A stretch of 64,000 nt of DNA from Phycisphaeraceae bacterium (GCA_019636515.1 JAHBXI010000002.1:682001-746000); one strand, 5' to 3'. Shown: positions 7,302 through 16,863, counted from the first letter of the stretch. The notes: generated by a model from the letters alone, not told the origin. Numbers and translations: made by a program.

Positions 7302-10300
7302 TCACCGCGCCGATCCGCCCAGGACCCGCGCCAGGTATTTTCCCGTGTGGCTCCCGGGCGCGTGGGAAACATGCTCCGGGGTCCCCGCGGCGATCACACG
7401 GCCGCCCCCGTCCCCGCCCTCGGGCCCCAGGTCGATGATCCAGTCCGCGCGCTTGATGACGTCGAGGTTGTGTTCGATGACCACGAGCGTGCTGCCCGCG
7501 TCGGCCAGGCGGTCGAGCACGTCGCAGAGTTTGCGGATGTCCTCGAAATGCAGGCCCGTCGTCGGCTCGTCGAGGATGTACAGGGTCCCCCCGGGCGTGA
7601 CGCCGCGCCGCGGGTCTTGGGCGCGACGGTCACCCTCGACCTCGCCATCCGTGGCGGGGCCGCCGTGGTCCGCGAGATCCGCGTCGGCGTCGGGCGAACC
7701 ACCCGCCAGGCCGCGGACCTTGCCCAACTCCGTCGCGAGTTTGACCCGCTGGGCTTCCCCTCCCGAGAGGGTCGTGCTGGGCTGGCCGAGGGTGATGTAG
7801 TCGAGCCCCACGTCGCGCAGGCACTCGACATGACGGAGGATCTTGGGGTGATTCTCGAAGAATCCGCAGGCCGCCTCGACCGTCAGCGCCAGCACGTCGG
7901 CGATGTTCTTGCCCCGGTGGCGGACCTCGAGCGTTTCGCGTGTGTACCGCCGGCCCTCGCAGACCTCGCACTCGACGTACACGTCGGGCAGGAAGTGCAT
8001 CTCGATCTTCTTGAGTCCCTGCCCCTGGCACGCCTCGCACCGGCCTCCCCCGTTCTTCGCCGAGACGTTGAAACTGAAACGTCCGGGCTTGTACCCCCGG
8101 ATCTTCGACTCGCGGGTCTGAACGAATACCTTGCGGATCTCGTCGAAGATCCCCGTGTAGGTTGCCGCGTTCGAGCGTGGCGTCCGGCCGATCGGAGACT
8201 GGTCGACCTCGATCACCCGCCCGATCCGGGCGAGGCCCGTCACACGGGAGTGGTCGCCCGGGAGCGTTCGGTCGGCGTGGACCGCGGCCAGCGCGGCCCT
8301 CAGCAGGATGTCGTTGACGAGCGTGCTCTTGCCCGATCCCGAGACCCCCGTGACGCACACCAGGCCACCCAGCGGGATCGCCACGTCGATGTTCTTGAGG
8401 TTGTTGGCGCGGGCTCCGCGGATGGTGATCGCCGATTTTTCCGAGACCGGCCGTCGGCGTCGGGGGATCTCGATTCGACGGCGGCCCGACAGGTAGTCCC
8501 CGGTCAGCGAGCCCGGGCATGCGCACACCTGGGCGACGGTGCCCTGGGCTACCACGCGACCGCCGTGGATCCCCGGCCCGGGTCCGATGTCGATGACGTG
8601 GTCGGCGGCACGGATCATGTCCTCGTCGTGCTCGACGACCAGCACCGTGTTGCCGATGTCGGCCAGGTGCCGCAACGTCGAGACCAGGCGGTCGTTGTCT
8701 CGCTGGTGGAGACCGATCGTCGGCTCGTCCAGCACGTAGCACGCCCCCACCAGCCCGCTGCCCACCTGCGAGGCCAGGCGGATGCGCTGGGCCTCCCCTC
8801 CCGAGAGGGAGGCCGTCTTGCGATCCAGGGACAGATACTCGAGCCCGACCCCGGTGAGAAACCGCAGTCGGCTGACGATTTCCTTCAGGATCGGCTCGGC
8901 GATTGTTCGATGCTCCGGCGACAGGATCAGGCCCTCGATGAACGCCCGGGCGTCGAGGATGTTGAGCCTGGAGAGTTCCGCGATGTTGAGCATGGTTCCG
9001 TCGTCGGTCGGTCGTCCGATCACCGACCCGCCCAGGGCCTTGGCCATGTCCGCCCGGTGCGTGCTCGCCAGCAGCACGTGCAGAGCCTCGAGGCGCAGGC
9101 GGTCTCCGCCGCACGTCGGGCAGGGCTTGTCGGTGATGAACCGGCCGAGCCACTCCTTCACCGACGGGTTGTCGGTCTTTGACCACCACTCCGTCAGTTC
9201 AGGGATCACGCCCTTCCAGGGGAGTTTGGCGGACTTGGCCTGCTCGGGCGTCGCCCCGTACAGCAACGCCCGGCGTTTCTCCTTGCCGAACGTGTCGATC
9301 GGGTCGTCGAACCCGACACCGAAATGGCGGCAGAACCGCTTCAGGTGCTTGTGGAAGTACGCCCGGACGGCCACGTTCTTCGCGTACGCGACGATCGCCC
9401 CCTTCGCCAGCGACGTCCGGGCGTCGGGGAGCACCATCCGCTCATCCAGTTCAAGCAGGGTTCCAAGCCCGTGGCACGTCGGGCACGCGCCCTGCGGCGA
9501 GTTGAACGAGAACAGCCGCGGGGCCAGTTCCTCGAGCGCGACCTCCGGGTGGTCCGGGTCGCTGTACCGCGTCGAATACGACGTGTCTTTCCAGCCCGCG
9601 GGGGTCTGCCGGGACAGTACCACCACGCCATCGGCCATTTTCAGGGCGGTCTCGACGCTCTCGGCGACACGCTGGCGGACCTCCGCCGAGGAGGTCGTGG
9701 AGATCGCCACGCGGTCGATCACCGCCTCGATCGTGTGCTTCTCGTACCGGCCCAGTTTCAGCGGGTTCTCCCCCGGCTCCTTCAAGGCCCCGCGGATCTC
9801 GACGACCTCGCCGTTGACCCGCGCCCGCTGCCAGCCGAGCGAACTCAGTTCTTCCAGGACGTCGCGGTGGAATCCCTTGCGAGCCCGCACCACGGGGGCG
9901 AGCACCATCAGCCGCGCCTCGTCCCCGCCTTCTCCCGCCGCCGCCGACATGATCGCGTCCACCACCTGGGTGCTGGTCGTGGCCTTGATGGGAGCGCCCG
10001 ACCGTGCCACCACGGCGTCCTTCTTGAACTTCGTCGGGTGCCAGGAGTACGGCGAACCGCACCGAGCGAACAGGAGTCGCAGGTAGTCGTAGATCTCGGT
10101 CGTGGTGGCGACGGTGGATCGCGGGTTGCCGCTGGCCGAACGCTGCTCAATCGCGATCGTCGGGGGCACGCCCTCGACCTCGTCGACGTCGGGCTTCTTG
10201 AGTTGCTCGAGGAACTGGCGGGCGTACGCCGAGAGCGATTCCATGTATTTCCGCTGGCCCTCGGCAAAGATTGTGTCAAAGGCCAGCGAACTCTTCCCCG

Positions 10301-10595
10301 AGCCCGAGAGCCCCGTCATGACCACCAGCCGTTCACGCGGGATCGAGACGTCGATGTTCTTGAGGTTGTGCTCGCGGGCGCCCCGCACGTGAATGAAGCG
10401 ATCGTCCCGCCGCGTCGCGTCCGGCGCCTGATCGTCGCGCGCCGTGGAGCGATCCGTCGAGGAGAGGTTCACGCCGTGGGTCCCGGTTGATTTGCCTTCA
10501 ATCATGGATTCCGTTCCGTTGAGCGCGGGCGGTTCGATCCGACCGCCCGCCGCGGAGTCGGAGGAGTTCGCGCGATGTGGTGTCGAGTCCGGCAT
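7302..10595 (-). CDS. uvrA: excinuclease ABC subunit A
   Basis: DNA-damage recognition ATPase of nucleotide excision repair. The 1097-residue protein has both ABC modules: Walker [13 protein letters not shown] near residue 95, Walker [16 protein letters not shown] near 580, second Walker [12 protein letters not shown] near 750 and Walker [17 protein letters not shown] near 1000. Both LSGGEAQR signatures are present, as are the zinc-binding CxxC pairs ([42 protein letters not shown]). It is longer than E. coli UvrA (940) because of a disordered head of about 65 residues and an acidic insertion of about 35 residues (about 965-1000) between the second signature and its Walker B. The start is taken at the ATG at 10595; upstream in-frame codons overlap pyrF and lack conservation. 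uvrB and uvrC are not in the window. Confidence 0.97.
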   Translation of the reverse strand: MPDSTPHRANSSDSAAGGRIEPPALNGTESMIEGKSTGTHGVNLSSTDRSTARDDQAPDATRRDDRFIHVRGAREHNLKNIDVSIPRERLVVMTGLSGSGKSSLAFDTIFAEGQRKYMESLSAYARQFLEQLKKPDVDEVEGVPPTIAIEQRSASGNPRSTVATTTEIYDYLRLLFARCGSPYSWHPTKFKKDAVVARSGAPIKATTSTQVVDAIMSAAAGEGGDEARLMVLAPVVRARKGFHRDVLEELSSLGWQRARVNGEVVEIRGALKEPGENPLKLGRYEKHTIEAVIDRVAISTTSSAEVRQRVAESVETALKMADGVVVLSRQTPAGWKDTSYSTRYSDPDHPEVALEELAPRLFSFNSPQGACPTCHGLGTLLELDERMVLPDARTSLAKGAIVAYAKNVAVRAYFHKHLKRFCRHFGVGFDDPIDTFGKEKRRALLYGATPEQAKSAKLPWKGVIPELTEWWSKTDNPSVKEWLGRFITDKPCPTCGGDRLRLEALHVLLASTHRADMAKALGGSVIGRPTDDGTMLNIAELSRLNILDARAFIEGLILSPEHRTIAEPILKEIVSRLRFLTGVGLEYLSLDRKTASLSGGEAQRIRLASQVGSGLVGACYVLDEPTIGLHQRDNDRLVSTLRHLADIGNTVLVVEHDEDMIRAADHVIDIGPGPGIHGGRVVAQGTVAQVCACPGSLTGDYLSGRRRIEIPRRRRPVSEKSAITIRGARANNLKNIDVAIPLGGLVCVTGVSGSGKSTLVNDILLRAALAAVHADRTLPGDHSRVTGLARIGRVIEVDQSPIGRTPRSNAATYTGIFDEIRKVFVQTRESKIRGYKPGRFSFNVSAKNGGGRCEACQGQGLKKIEMHFLPDVYVECEVCEGRRYTRETLEVRHRGKNIADVLALTVEAACGFFENHPKILRHVECLRDVGLDYITLGQPSTTLSGGEAQRVKLATELGKVRGLAGGSPDADADLADHGGPATDGEVEGDRRAQDPRRGVTPGGTLYILDEPTTGLHFEDIRKLCDVLDRLADAGSTLVVIEHNLDVIKRADWIIDLGPEGGDGGGRVIAAGTPEHVSHAPGSHTGKYLARVLGGSAR

Positions 10596-10710
10596 GGCGT
10601 GGATCACCCTCTCCCGAATACCAAACGGGATCCTATCGCCCGAAACGCGCGCGGAGCGAAGACCCTTCGAAGTCCGTGAACACTCGCCAGGCGACCCCGC
10701 GCGATGGGGA

Positions 10711-11613
10711 TCAGCAGGCGACGATGCGAGCCACGTCCCTCGCGAACGCAAGGGCCGCCTCGTGGATCCGTACGCGCCAATTGGTCTCCCCCGACCCCGC
10801 GTAGATCACCGAGCGCGACGCGTTCACGACCACCCCGGCTTGCCCGATTGAACGGGCGTTTTTTCTTGTCAGCGCGCGCACATCGTCGGCCGTTCCGCCC
10901 TGGGCGCCGTATCCGGGCACCAGGAACATCTGGTCGGGCATGATCGATCGAAGGGAAGAGCCCTCCGCGGATTTCGTCGCCCCGACGACCGCGCCGACAC
11001 CCGCCAGGCCGCGAGAGCCGATGGTTTCACGGCCGAGGTGGGCAACCTGCCCGGCCACGACCTGCGCGACCGTTCGCCCGTCGGCGACCCGAGCCGACTG
11101 CAGTTCGTCGCTGTCGGGATTGCTGGTTCTCACGAGCACGAACACGCCCAGCCCCGTCCCGACGAACGGTCGCACGCCGCTGGGTCCGAGGTATCCGTTG
11201 ACGGTGACCGCGTGGGCTCCCATGCGGCGGACCGCGGCGGCGTAATGGTCGCTGGTCGACCCGATGTCCCCGCGCTTGGCATCGAGGATCACAAACAGCC
11301 CGAGACGGACGGCTTCGGCCACGGCCTGCTCGAGCGCGGCGATCCCTTCGTGCCCGTAGCGCTCAAAGCACGCCGACTGAAACTTCACCGCCGCGACGGC
11401 CTCCGCGGCGGCGGCCAGGACGCTGTGCGTGAACTCGAACAGCGCGGCGGTCGGGGTGGCGTGCGAGGCGGTCAGGGCCGGGGGAAGGTTCTCGTAGACC
11501 GGGTCGATCCCCACGCACGCGGGGGATCCCACGCGGTCGATGGCGTTGATCAGCGAGTCGATGGCATGCCCCGGCGGGGCTCCCGGTGGATCGGGGTTGG
11601 TCGGCGTGCGCAT
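10711..11613 (-). CDS. pyrF: orotidine 5'-phosphate decarboxylase
   Basis: Converts OMP to UMP, the last step of de novo pyrimidine synthesis, in the cytosol. The 300-residue protein is of the longer type 2 family: ACVGIDPVYENLPPAL near residue 30, KFQSACFERYG near 75, the catalytic LDAKRGDIGSTSDHY (Lys and two Asp) near 110, and the phosphate-binding VPGYGAQGGTADDV near 240. The start at the ATG at 11613 is chosen because TACAGT lies eight bases upstream and the further 73 in-frame residues are low-complexity and overlap the next gene. It is followed 115 bases later by uvrA on the same strand. carA, of the same pathway, is at 57.5 kb. Confidence 0.95.
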   Translation of the reverse strand: MRTPTNPDPPGAPPGHAIDSLINAIDRVGSPACVGIDPVYENLPPALTASHATPTAALFEFTHSVLAAAAEAVAAVKFQSACFERYGHEGIAALEQAVAEAVRLGLFVILDAKRGDIGSTSDHYAAAVRRMGAHAVTVNGYLGPSGVRPFVGTGLGVFVLVRTSNPDSDELQSARVADGRTVAQVVAGQVAHLGRETIGSRGLAGVGAVVGATKSAEGSSLRSIMPDQMFLVPGYGAQGGTADDVRALTRKNARSIGQAGVVVNASRSVIYAGSGETNWRVRIHEAALAFARDVARIVAC

Positions 11614-11621
11614 GCGGCACG

Positions 11622-11627
11622 ACTGTA
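11622..11627 (-). promoter_or_regulatory. -10-like hexamer of pyrF
   Basis: Minus-strand TACAGT, eight bases before the pyrF ATG. gltX has the same hexamer at the same distance. Confidence 0.4.
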
Positions 11628-11659
11628 GTGGCCCAGGGCTCGCGGCGCGGACGCCGAAT

Positions 11660-12895
11660 TCAGCGGGGCTGGTCGCCGTTGGGCGTGGTCCGGTCGCCGT
11701 CGGCCGCATTCCCGTCCTTGATCCACTTTTCCTTCTTGAGGTGAGGAGTCGCGGGCGGCCCGCCTTCCTCGGGAGCGACGAAGGTGGCCAGGGGCCTTGA
11801 ATACAGGCCCTTTCCGGGGACGTGGTAGCCATGGATGAAGGCGTGGACCGACCGGTCCAGTTCGTGCGGGGCGCTCTCGGTCAGCATGGGAGTCGAACGC
11901 TCGAACCACACCACGTCGCAGTGGTCCTTGGCCGCGAGGAACCACCGTGTCCACTTTTCCTTGGCCGCCGCGCCGGGCGTCAGCGCCGGGTTGTCTTCCT
12001 CGGGGATTCCCACGAAGATCGCGATCGGCGAGGCGAGTTTGTCGAGGTGCGGCCACAGGTCGGCGGCGAAGTACTCGGCGAGGTACTGGAGAAAGACCGG
12101 CTTGGGCGATCCATCAATCATCTCTTCAAACAGCGCGGCCCGCCGGGAATCCGGCAGCGCGGCCCGCAGTCCTTTTTTCTGGCGGTCGAAGAACACGCTG
12201 TCCGGGACGCGCTCTCCGGCCAGCACGGTCTTGACGACAAAGTCCTCCCTCTTATCGCGGGGAACGCGCGGGGTGGCCATGCTGGGAATCTCAAATGTGA
12301 CCGTGCCGTCGATCGAGATCGCGCCGGCGATCCGCGACGGGTGCAGCATCGAAAGCCGCAGCGCCAAGTGCCCGCCGTACCCCCAGCCCATGACAAAGAC
12401 CCGGTCGGCCTTCTCCTGTTCAAGCAGCGCCAGGATGCCGCGCTCGGCGTTGCGCGTCCACAGGCCGTCCGAGTAGTACGCCTCGGCGGGCATGCTTGCC
12501 GGCGCGGTTGTTCCCGCGATCCCCGGGAGCGTGACCGCGTGCATCCGGTAGCGAGATTCATTGCGCTCCAGGAACGAATCCCAGATCCTCCAGTCCGTTC
12601 CCTGGTCGGAGATCAGCACGAGCGTGATCGATCCCGTTCCGCGCGAAACCACGTTCTCAAGCGGGGTGAGCGGGATCTGGGGGATTGGCTCACTCCCCGG
12701 CATGCGGGGGAGTGGTTTCATCAACGCCGGAGGCGTCTGCGGCGAGATCGGGGGCGGTCCCGCCGGCGGGGTCTGTGGTTGGGCGGCGGCGGTCGAAGAT
12801 GTCAGCACCGCCGGCCCGGCGATGCCGCAAAGGATGGAAGCGGCGAGTAATCGCAGCGGGTGTTGACGGCGTTTGTATCCGAATATCGAGGTCAT
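11660..12895 (-). CDS. secreted alpha/beta-hydrolase-like protein lacking the nucleophile serine
   Basis: A 411-residue exported protein. Residues 1-38 form a signal peptide (basic head, then LRLLAASILCGIAGPAVL, cleavage near AAA-Q), followed by a Pro-rich linker to about 75. The rest reads as an alpha/beta hydrolase: LVLISDQGTDWRIWDSFLER, a nucleophile-elbow position VFVMGWGYGGHLALRLSML, and IAIFVGIPEEDNP near the acid position. The expected G-x-S-x-G is G-W-G-Y-G, so the catalytic Ser is Gly. It may be a non-catalytic binding protein or use another residue. The start at 12895 has GAGGGA upstream on the minus strand. It is divergent from the DUF971 gene; pyrF lies 46 bases downstream on the same strand. 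Confidence 0.7.
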   Translation of the reverse strand: MTSIFGYKRRQHPLRLLAASILCGIAGPAVLTSSTAAAQPQTPPAGPPPISPQTPPALMKPLPRMPGSEPIPQIPLTPLENVVSRGTGSITLVLISDQGTDWRIWDSFLERNESRYRMHAVTLPGIAGTTAPASMPAEAYYSDGLWTRNAERGILALLEQEKADRVFVMGWGYGGHLALRLSMLHPSRIAGAISIDGTVTFEIPSMATPRVPRDKREDFVVKTVLAGERVPDSVFFDRQKKGLRAALPDSRRAALFEEMIDGSPKPVFLQYLAEYFAADLWPHLDKLASPIAIFVGIPEEDNPALTPGAAAKEKWTRWFLAAKDHCDVVWFERSTPMLTESAPHELDRSVHAFIHGYHVPGKGLYSRPLATFVAPEEGGPPATPHLKKEKWIKDGNAADGDRTTPNGDQPR

Positions 12896-13050
12896 GGGTT
12901 CCCTCATGAACATGGATCGAGACGTGGGATCGGCCGGACGTCGGCCGGTGTCAAGCGTGAACGGGCAAGGATACGGTTGGTGTCAATTAAAAGGACTCGC
13001 CGGGGAGGTGTTCCCCGTGGCGGCTCCGGCTTGTAAGGCATGCGTAAGGA

Positions 13051-13407
13051 ATGGATGCGCCGCTTCATCTTGAGGTCCAGAAAGATCGGGGCCTGCGGGT
13101 GCAATGGCCCGACGGTTCCTGGTCGTTCTATCCGGTGGCGTACCTCCGTCGGCTGTCCCCATCGGCGGACATGCGGCACCTGCGAGAGCGGATGTCCCGC
13201 AACCCGCTGACCGTCCTGCCCGCATCGTCCGCGAGCGGGTCGGGAGCGCTCACGATCACCCACGCCGAGTTGGTCGGTCATTACGCGATCAAGATCGTGT
13301 TCTCGGACGGCCATTCGTCGGGGATCTACTCGTGGGAGTACCTGCGGTCGATCGCCCCGGCGCCGGAGGACGCTCCGCCACCGCGGGATCCGACGCCCGG
13401 GCCGTGA
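13051..13407 (+). CDS. DUF971 (GBBH-like N-terminal) domain protein
   Basis: A 118-residue protein made mostly of the DUF971 domain, the same fold as the N-terminal zinc-binding part of gamma-butyrobetaine hydroxylase. Recognisable are LRVQWPDGSWSFYPVAYLRR (residues about 15-34) and, after a Ser/Ala-rich loop, VGHYAIKIVFSDGHSSGIYS followed by WEYLRSI (about 77-103), with a Pro-rich tail. Stand-alone DUF971 proteins are often linked with iron-sulfur cluster carrier genes; none is seen here. An AAGGA sits directly against the ATG, too close for a normal ribosome site. Function is not established. Confidence 0.83.
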   Translation: MDAPLHLEVQKDRGLRVQWPDGSWSFYPVAYLRRLSPSADMRHLRERMSRNPLTVLPASSASGSGALTITHAELVGHYAIKIVFSDGHSSGIYSWEYLRSIAPAPEDAPPPRDPTPGP

Positions 13408-13468
13408 CCCGGTTCGCGGAAATACGCGGCGCCCGGGTGTTTCGGGGCGTCCGCGGCCAACGGGATGT

Positions 13469-14962
13469 TCAGCGCGGCTCCTGCTCTTTGCCCATTTTTC
13501 GAGCCAGCAGGAACGCCAATTCGAGGGACTGCTGGTAATTGAGCCTGGGGTCGCAGAGGGTCGAGTACCTCTGGGTGAGGTGCTGTTCGGTGACGCCGGC
13601 CGCGCCGCCGACGCACTCGGTAACGTCCTCGCCCGTGAGTTCGAAGTGGACGCCCCCCAGGACGCTCCCGGCCGCCCGGTGGACGTCGTGGCACGCCTCG
13701 AGTTCGTGGAGGATGGCGTCGAATGATCGCGTCTTGATCCCGGCGGCGGTCTTGATGCCGTTGCCGTGCATGGGGTCGCAGACCCATAGAACCCGTCGGC
13801 CCGCTCGTGTCACGGTTTCCACCAGCGGAGGGAGGCACTCGACGATCCGGTCGGCGCCCATCCGCGTCACCAGGGCGATCTTCCCCGCCTGGTTTCTCGG
13901 GTTGAGTCGGTCGAGCAGCGCGAGCAGTTCGTGCGGGCGAGCCGACGGCCCGATCTTGATCCCCAGGGGGTTCTCGATGCCGCGGAAGTACTCGATGTGC
14001 GCCCCGTCCAGGGCCCGGGTCCGCTCTCCGATCCAGGGCATGTGCGCCGTCAGGTTGTACCAGCCGGCGCGGCGCGGGACGCGCCTGGTCTGCGCGGCCT
14101 CCCAGTGCAGGTTCAGCCCCTCGTGGCTCGTGAAGAACTCCATCCGGGCGAGGTCGCCGACCGAGCGTTCGCCCAGCGCCTCCATGAAGCGAAGGCCGTC
14201 GGAGAGCAACGCCCGCATCCGTTCGTATTCGGCCCGGCGCGCGGGCGAGAGGCTGGCGTGGCTGAAGAAAGAGAGATCCCAGTACTCGGGGTGATGGACG
14301 TCGGCGAAGCCTCCGTCCACCAGCGACCGTATGAAATTGAGCGTGATCGCCGCGTGCTGGTAGGCCTTGACGAGCAGTTCGGGGTCGGGGCGGCGGCTTT
14401 TCTCGTCGAAGGACGCATGGTTGACAAGGTCACCGAAGTAACTCGGCAGGATGACCTCTCGGCCATCGACGACGCGTGCCTCGGTCGGGCAAGAGCGTGG
14501 TTTGGCGTACTGGCCCGCGAATCGTCCGACGCGGACCACCGGCACCTTGAGCCCCTGCACGATCACCATGGACATCTGCAGGAGGATCTTGAGTTTGTTG
14601 GTGATCGATTCGCTCCGGCAATCGTCGAGAGTCTCGGCGCAGTCGCCGGCCTGAAGGAAGAACCGGCGTCCTTCCTGCGCATCGGCGATCAGTCGCTTGA
14701 GCCGCTCGATCTCCCCGCTGGTGACCAGCGGCGGCAGCGCGGCGAGCCGGGCGACGGCCTGGTCGAGTTCGGCGGCGTCGGGGTAGTCGATCGCCTGGTC
14801 AACGCGCCGCGACTTCCAGGACTCGGGAGTCCACGTGGCGGTTGTTGCCGGGTCGGACGGCCGCGGGGTGGCCGTCGCGTCGGCGGATGGCGTCGTACCG
14901 CCCGCCGGGATTCCCGCCCCTGGGGCGGCGTGCGTTTGTACGGCTGGCGGGTTGGGGGGCAT
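13469..14962 (-). CDS. aroF: 3-deoxy-7-phosphoheptulonate synthase, class II
   Basis: First enzyme of the shikimate pathway, joining phosphoenolpyruvate and erythrose 4-phosphate. It is the class II (plant-like) type of about 450 residues: TWTPESWKSRRVDQAIDYPD near residue 40, FFLQAGDCAETLDDCRS near 100, VVRVGRFAGQYAKPRS near 140, and the metal and substrate residues in WVCDPMHGNGIKT and GGVHFELTGEDVTECVGGA towards the C-terminus. The start is uncertain: ATG codons also occur at 15007 and 15055, and the first 35-65 residues are Pro/Ala-rich and not part of the family. I chose 14962, which has AGGA four bases upstream. pheA at 33 kb draws on the same pathway. The symbol is a convention; class II genes are also called aroG or aroA. 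Confidence 0.93.
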   Translation of the reverse strand: MPPNPPAVQTHAAPGAGIPAGGTTPSADATATPRPSDPATTATWTPESWKSRRVDQAIDYPDAAELDQAVARLAALPPLVTSGEIERLKRLIADAQEGRRFFLQAGDCAETLDDCRSESITNKLKILLQMSMVIVQGLKVPVVRVGRFAGQYAKPRSCPTEARVVDGREVILPSYFGDLVNHASFDEKSRRPDPELLVKAYQHAAITLNFIRSLVDGGFADVHHPEYWDLSFFSHASLSPARRAEYERMRALLSDGLRFMEALGERSVGDLARMEFFTSHEGLNLHWEAAQTRRVPRRAGWYNLTAHMPWIGERTRALDGAHIEYFRGIENPLGIKIGPSARPHELLALLDRLNPRNQAGKIALVTRMGADRIVECLPPLVETVTRAGRRVLWVCDPMHGNGIKTAAGIKTRSFDAILHELEACHDVHRAAGSVLGGVHFELTGEDVTECVGGAAGVTEQHLTQRYSTLCDPRLNYQQSLELAFLLARKMGKEQEPR

Positions 14963-15209
14963 GTGATCCTGGGGCGATTGGTCGTGCGTCCTCGGGCGAT
15001 GCACCATCGGCCGATCGGAGCGCGATTTGGAGTCATTCTTCGCAGCAGGCCTCATGCGGTCGCGTCCGCTGACCGATCGGCGTGAAGAACCAGGGTCGGG
15101 TGCTCCACGGACGGGGCATCCCCCGGACCCGCGCCGGCTTCATCGGTGGCGGGATTGCACCCCAGGGCCGGGGGCCGTTCCTGCCGCCGGTCAGCAGGAG
15201 CCTTTCAAG

Positions 15210-15503
15210 ATGCCGACCATCAAGCGACGCCGTACCAGCACGAAGACCGGGACCCGTACCGGGACCCGTTCTGGGACCAAGACCCGCACCGCGCGTCGGA
15301 ACGCGGCGAACAACCGTAACCGCCGCCGCAAGGCGACGACCACCGCGACGCGGACCAAGGCCCGCGCCACCCCCCGAAAGACCCGCCGGTCCCCCGGCAA
15401 GGCCCGAAAGGCCACCTCCAAGACTCGGACCACGACGGCCCGGGGGTCAACCGTGAATACCGCGGGACGCACGACCTCGTTCCGTTACCGCAAGGCCGCC
15501 TGA
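15210..15503 (+). CDS. histone H1-like basic protein
   Basis: A 97-residue protein built almost only from Lys, Arg, Thr, Ala and Ser, starting MPTIKRRRTSTKTGTRTGT. It has no acidic residues to speak of and no fold motif. Composition matches the Lys/Ala/Arg-rich histone H1-like tails of bacterial nucleoid-associated proteins (AlgP/Hc1 type), so DNA or RNA binding is the likely role; this is inference from composition. AGGAG at 15196-15200, nine bases before the ATG, supports the start. Two stem-loops follow, the second a strong terminator, so it is a single-gene unit. Confidence 0.7.
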   Translation: MPTIKRRRTSTKTGTRTGTRSGTKTRTARRNAANNRNRRRKATTTATRTKARATPRKTRRSPGKARKATSKTRTTTARGSTVNTAGRTTSFRYRKAA

Positions 15504-15538
15504 GAGTCGCGGCCCCGAGTCCGCCACGAGCATCGCCG

Positions 15539-15565
15539 CCGGGTTGAACCCCTTGTTCAACCCGG
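15539..15565 (+). repeat. inverted repeat after the histone-like gene
   Basis: A perfect 10-base stem (CCGGGTTGAA and TTCAACCCGG) around a 7-base loop, 36 bases after the stop codon. It has no T-run, so is more likely an mRNA 3'-end stabiliser or a regulatory site than a terminator itself. Confidence 0.6.
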
Positions 15566-15587
15566 TCCAATGAACACGGACAAGGCC

Positions 15588-15624
15588 GGGGCCTTCCGCG
15601 ACGCGGGAGGCCCCTGGTTTTTTT
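15588..15624 (+). terminator. rho-independent terminator
   Basis: A stem of about 12 pairs beginning GGGGCCT and ending AGGCCCC (15588-15614) is followed within four bases by seven T residues (15618-15624). It ends the histone-like transcript before gmk. Confidence 0.88.
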
Positions 15625-15694
15625 GTTCGCGTTTGGGCCACGGCGTCCCGCAAACTCGGCCCGGAGTCCGGCGATCATGACGCAACGACTTTCC

Positions 15695-15700
15695 TATCCT
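15695..15700 (+). promoter_or_regulatory. -10-like hexamer of gmk
   Basis: TATCCT, six bases before the ATG at 15707. It argues for 15707 over the ATG at 15677. Confidence 0.4.
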
Positions 15701-15706
15701 CCCGCC

Positions 15707-16321
15707 ATGTCCCTCGGACACCGTCTCCCCACCGACACCGACGACGGCCTGCTGCTCATCATCAGCGGCCCCTCGGGTGTCGGCAAGACCACCATCACCC
15801 GCGGCGTCGAGAGGAGCATCCCAGACTCGGTCTTCTCCGTTTCATGGACGACCCGCCCGCCAACCAAGGCCGACGTCGAGGGCGTGGACTATCACTTCGT
15901 CTCCGATGAGGAATTCGAGCGGATGAAGGCCCGGGGCGGCTTCATCGAGACGGCGGGCCTTTACGGCAAGAAGTACGGGACGCCCAGAGACTGGGTCTTC
16001 GAGCAACTCAAGCGAGGCCGTCTGGTCATCCTGGAGATCGACGTGGAGGGCGCCCGGCAGGTCAAGTCGCACGTCCCCGACGCCTACGGGATCTTCATCC
16101 TTCCTCCCAGCGAACAGACGCTGCTCGAGCGTCTCCGGCTCCGCAAGCGGGAGGATGAATCGGCGATTCAAGGGCGATTCGGGGCGGCCAGGCTGGAGAT
16201 CGCTCAGGGACGCGAGTGCGGCGTCTACGACACGTTCATCGTCAACGACCAGGTGGATGATTCGATACGCCGCGCCATCGAAGTCGTCAACGAGATCCGT
16301 GCCGCGCGCCGGGCGAGGTAG
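15707..16321 (+). CDS. gmk: guanylate kinase
   Basis: Phosphorylates GMP to GDP with ATP. The 204-residue length matches the family (about 205). The P-loop GPSGVGKTTI lies near residue 20, the GMP-binding SVSWTTRPPTKADVEGVDYH near 45, and FIETAGLYGKKYGT followed by LEIDVEGARQV complete the active site; the lid has LRKRED. An upstream ATG at 15677 would add ten residues not seen in the family; TATCCT six bases before 15707 favours the shorter form. Its last 35 bases overlap the 3' end of the thioesterase gene on the other strand. Confidence 0.95.
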   Translation: MSLGHRLPTDTDDGLLLIISGPSGVGKTTITRGVERSIPDSVFSVSWTTRPPTKADVEGVDYHFVSDEEFERMKARGGFIETAGLYGKKYGTPRDWVFEQLKRGRLVILEIDVEGARQVKSHVPDAYGIFILPPSEQTLLERLRLRKREDESAIQGRFGAARLEIAQGRECGVYDTFIVNDQVDDSIRRAIEVVNEIRAARRAR

Positions 16322-16850
16322 TGCCCGGCGCGGCCTGCCCGCGTGCCGTCAGCCATTCAGGCAGCGCGCGAACGGCCCCGTCCTCCCCGACACAGGCGAG
16401 CACGGTCCTCCCGATCGCCAGGATGTCCCCCGGCGAGGCGGAGGCGGCGAGCCCCGCGGCTCGGCCGGGGCGCGAGCCCAGGTCGCGGTATCCCAGGACC
16501 ACCTCGTACGTGTGCTCGATCTTGACACGGCCGCCGGGCCGCACGCCCGTGCGAATCTCAAGAACGTCGTCGTACAGCGCGGGGCGGCGGAACGTGAGTT
16601 CCAGCAAGACCACGACCAGGAACGTCCCCCCAGCCTCCAGGCGGGCGTAACTGACCCCGGCCGTCCGCAGCAGTTCCGTCCTTCCCATCTCAAGCCACGG
16701 GGCGTACGCCGAGTGATGCGCCACGCCCATCGGGTCGCATTCGCAGTACCGCACCCGGAGGGTCGTCGTGCCGGACAGCGCCGGAGGTCCGGAGATCTTC
16801 GTGGAGCCTTCCGGCGGCGGGGCCGGGTCGCTGCCTGGTGCCGGGGTCAT
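16287..16850 (-). CDS. acyl-CoA thioesterase, YbgC/4HBT family
   Basis: A hotdog-fold thioesterase of 187 residues. The catalytic signature is VRYCECDPMGVAHHSAYAPW (residues about 33-52), with the Asp and the following HH typical of the 4-hydroxybenzoyl-CoA thioesterase group, then LEMGRTELLR. RRPALYDDVLEIRT and VKIEHTYEVV match the YbgC core. Residues 1-28 and the last 25 are low-complexity extensions. The substrate cannot be told from sequence; YbgC proteins act on short acyl-CoAs, sometimes linked to Tol-Pal. TACCAT seven bases before the ATG suggests an own promoter. The gene converges with and overlaps gmk by 35 bases. Confidence 0.83.
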   Translation of the reverse strand: MTPAPGSDPAPPPEGSTKISGPPALSGTTTLRVRYCECDPMGVAHHSAYAPWLEMGRTELLRTAGVSYARLEAGGTFLVVVLLELTFRRPALYDDVLEIRTGVRPGGRVKIEHTYEVVLGYRDLGSRPGRAAGLAASASPGDILAIGRTVLACVGEDGAVRALPEWLTARGQAAPGTTSPGARHGSR

Positions 16851-16857
16851 CGGATCG

Positions 16858-16863
16858 ATGGTA
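16858..16863 (-). promoter_or_regulatory. -10-like hexamer of the thioesterase gene
   Basis: Minus-strand TACCAT, seven bases before the ATG at 16850. Confidence 0.4.

Noticed and set aside
7299..9182. 627-residue plus-strand frame opposite uvrA
   Set aside because: Shadow frame created by high GC; uvrA on the minus strand is unmistakable.
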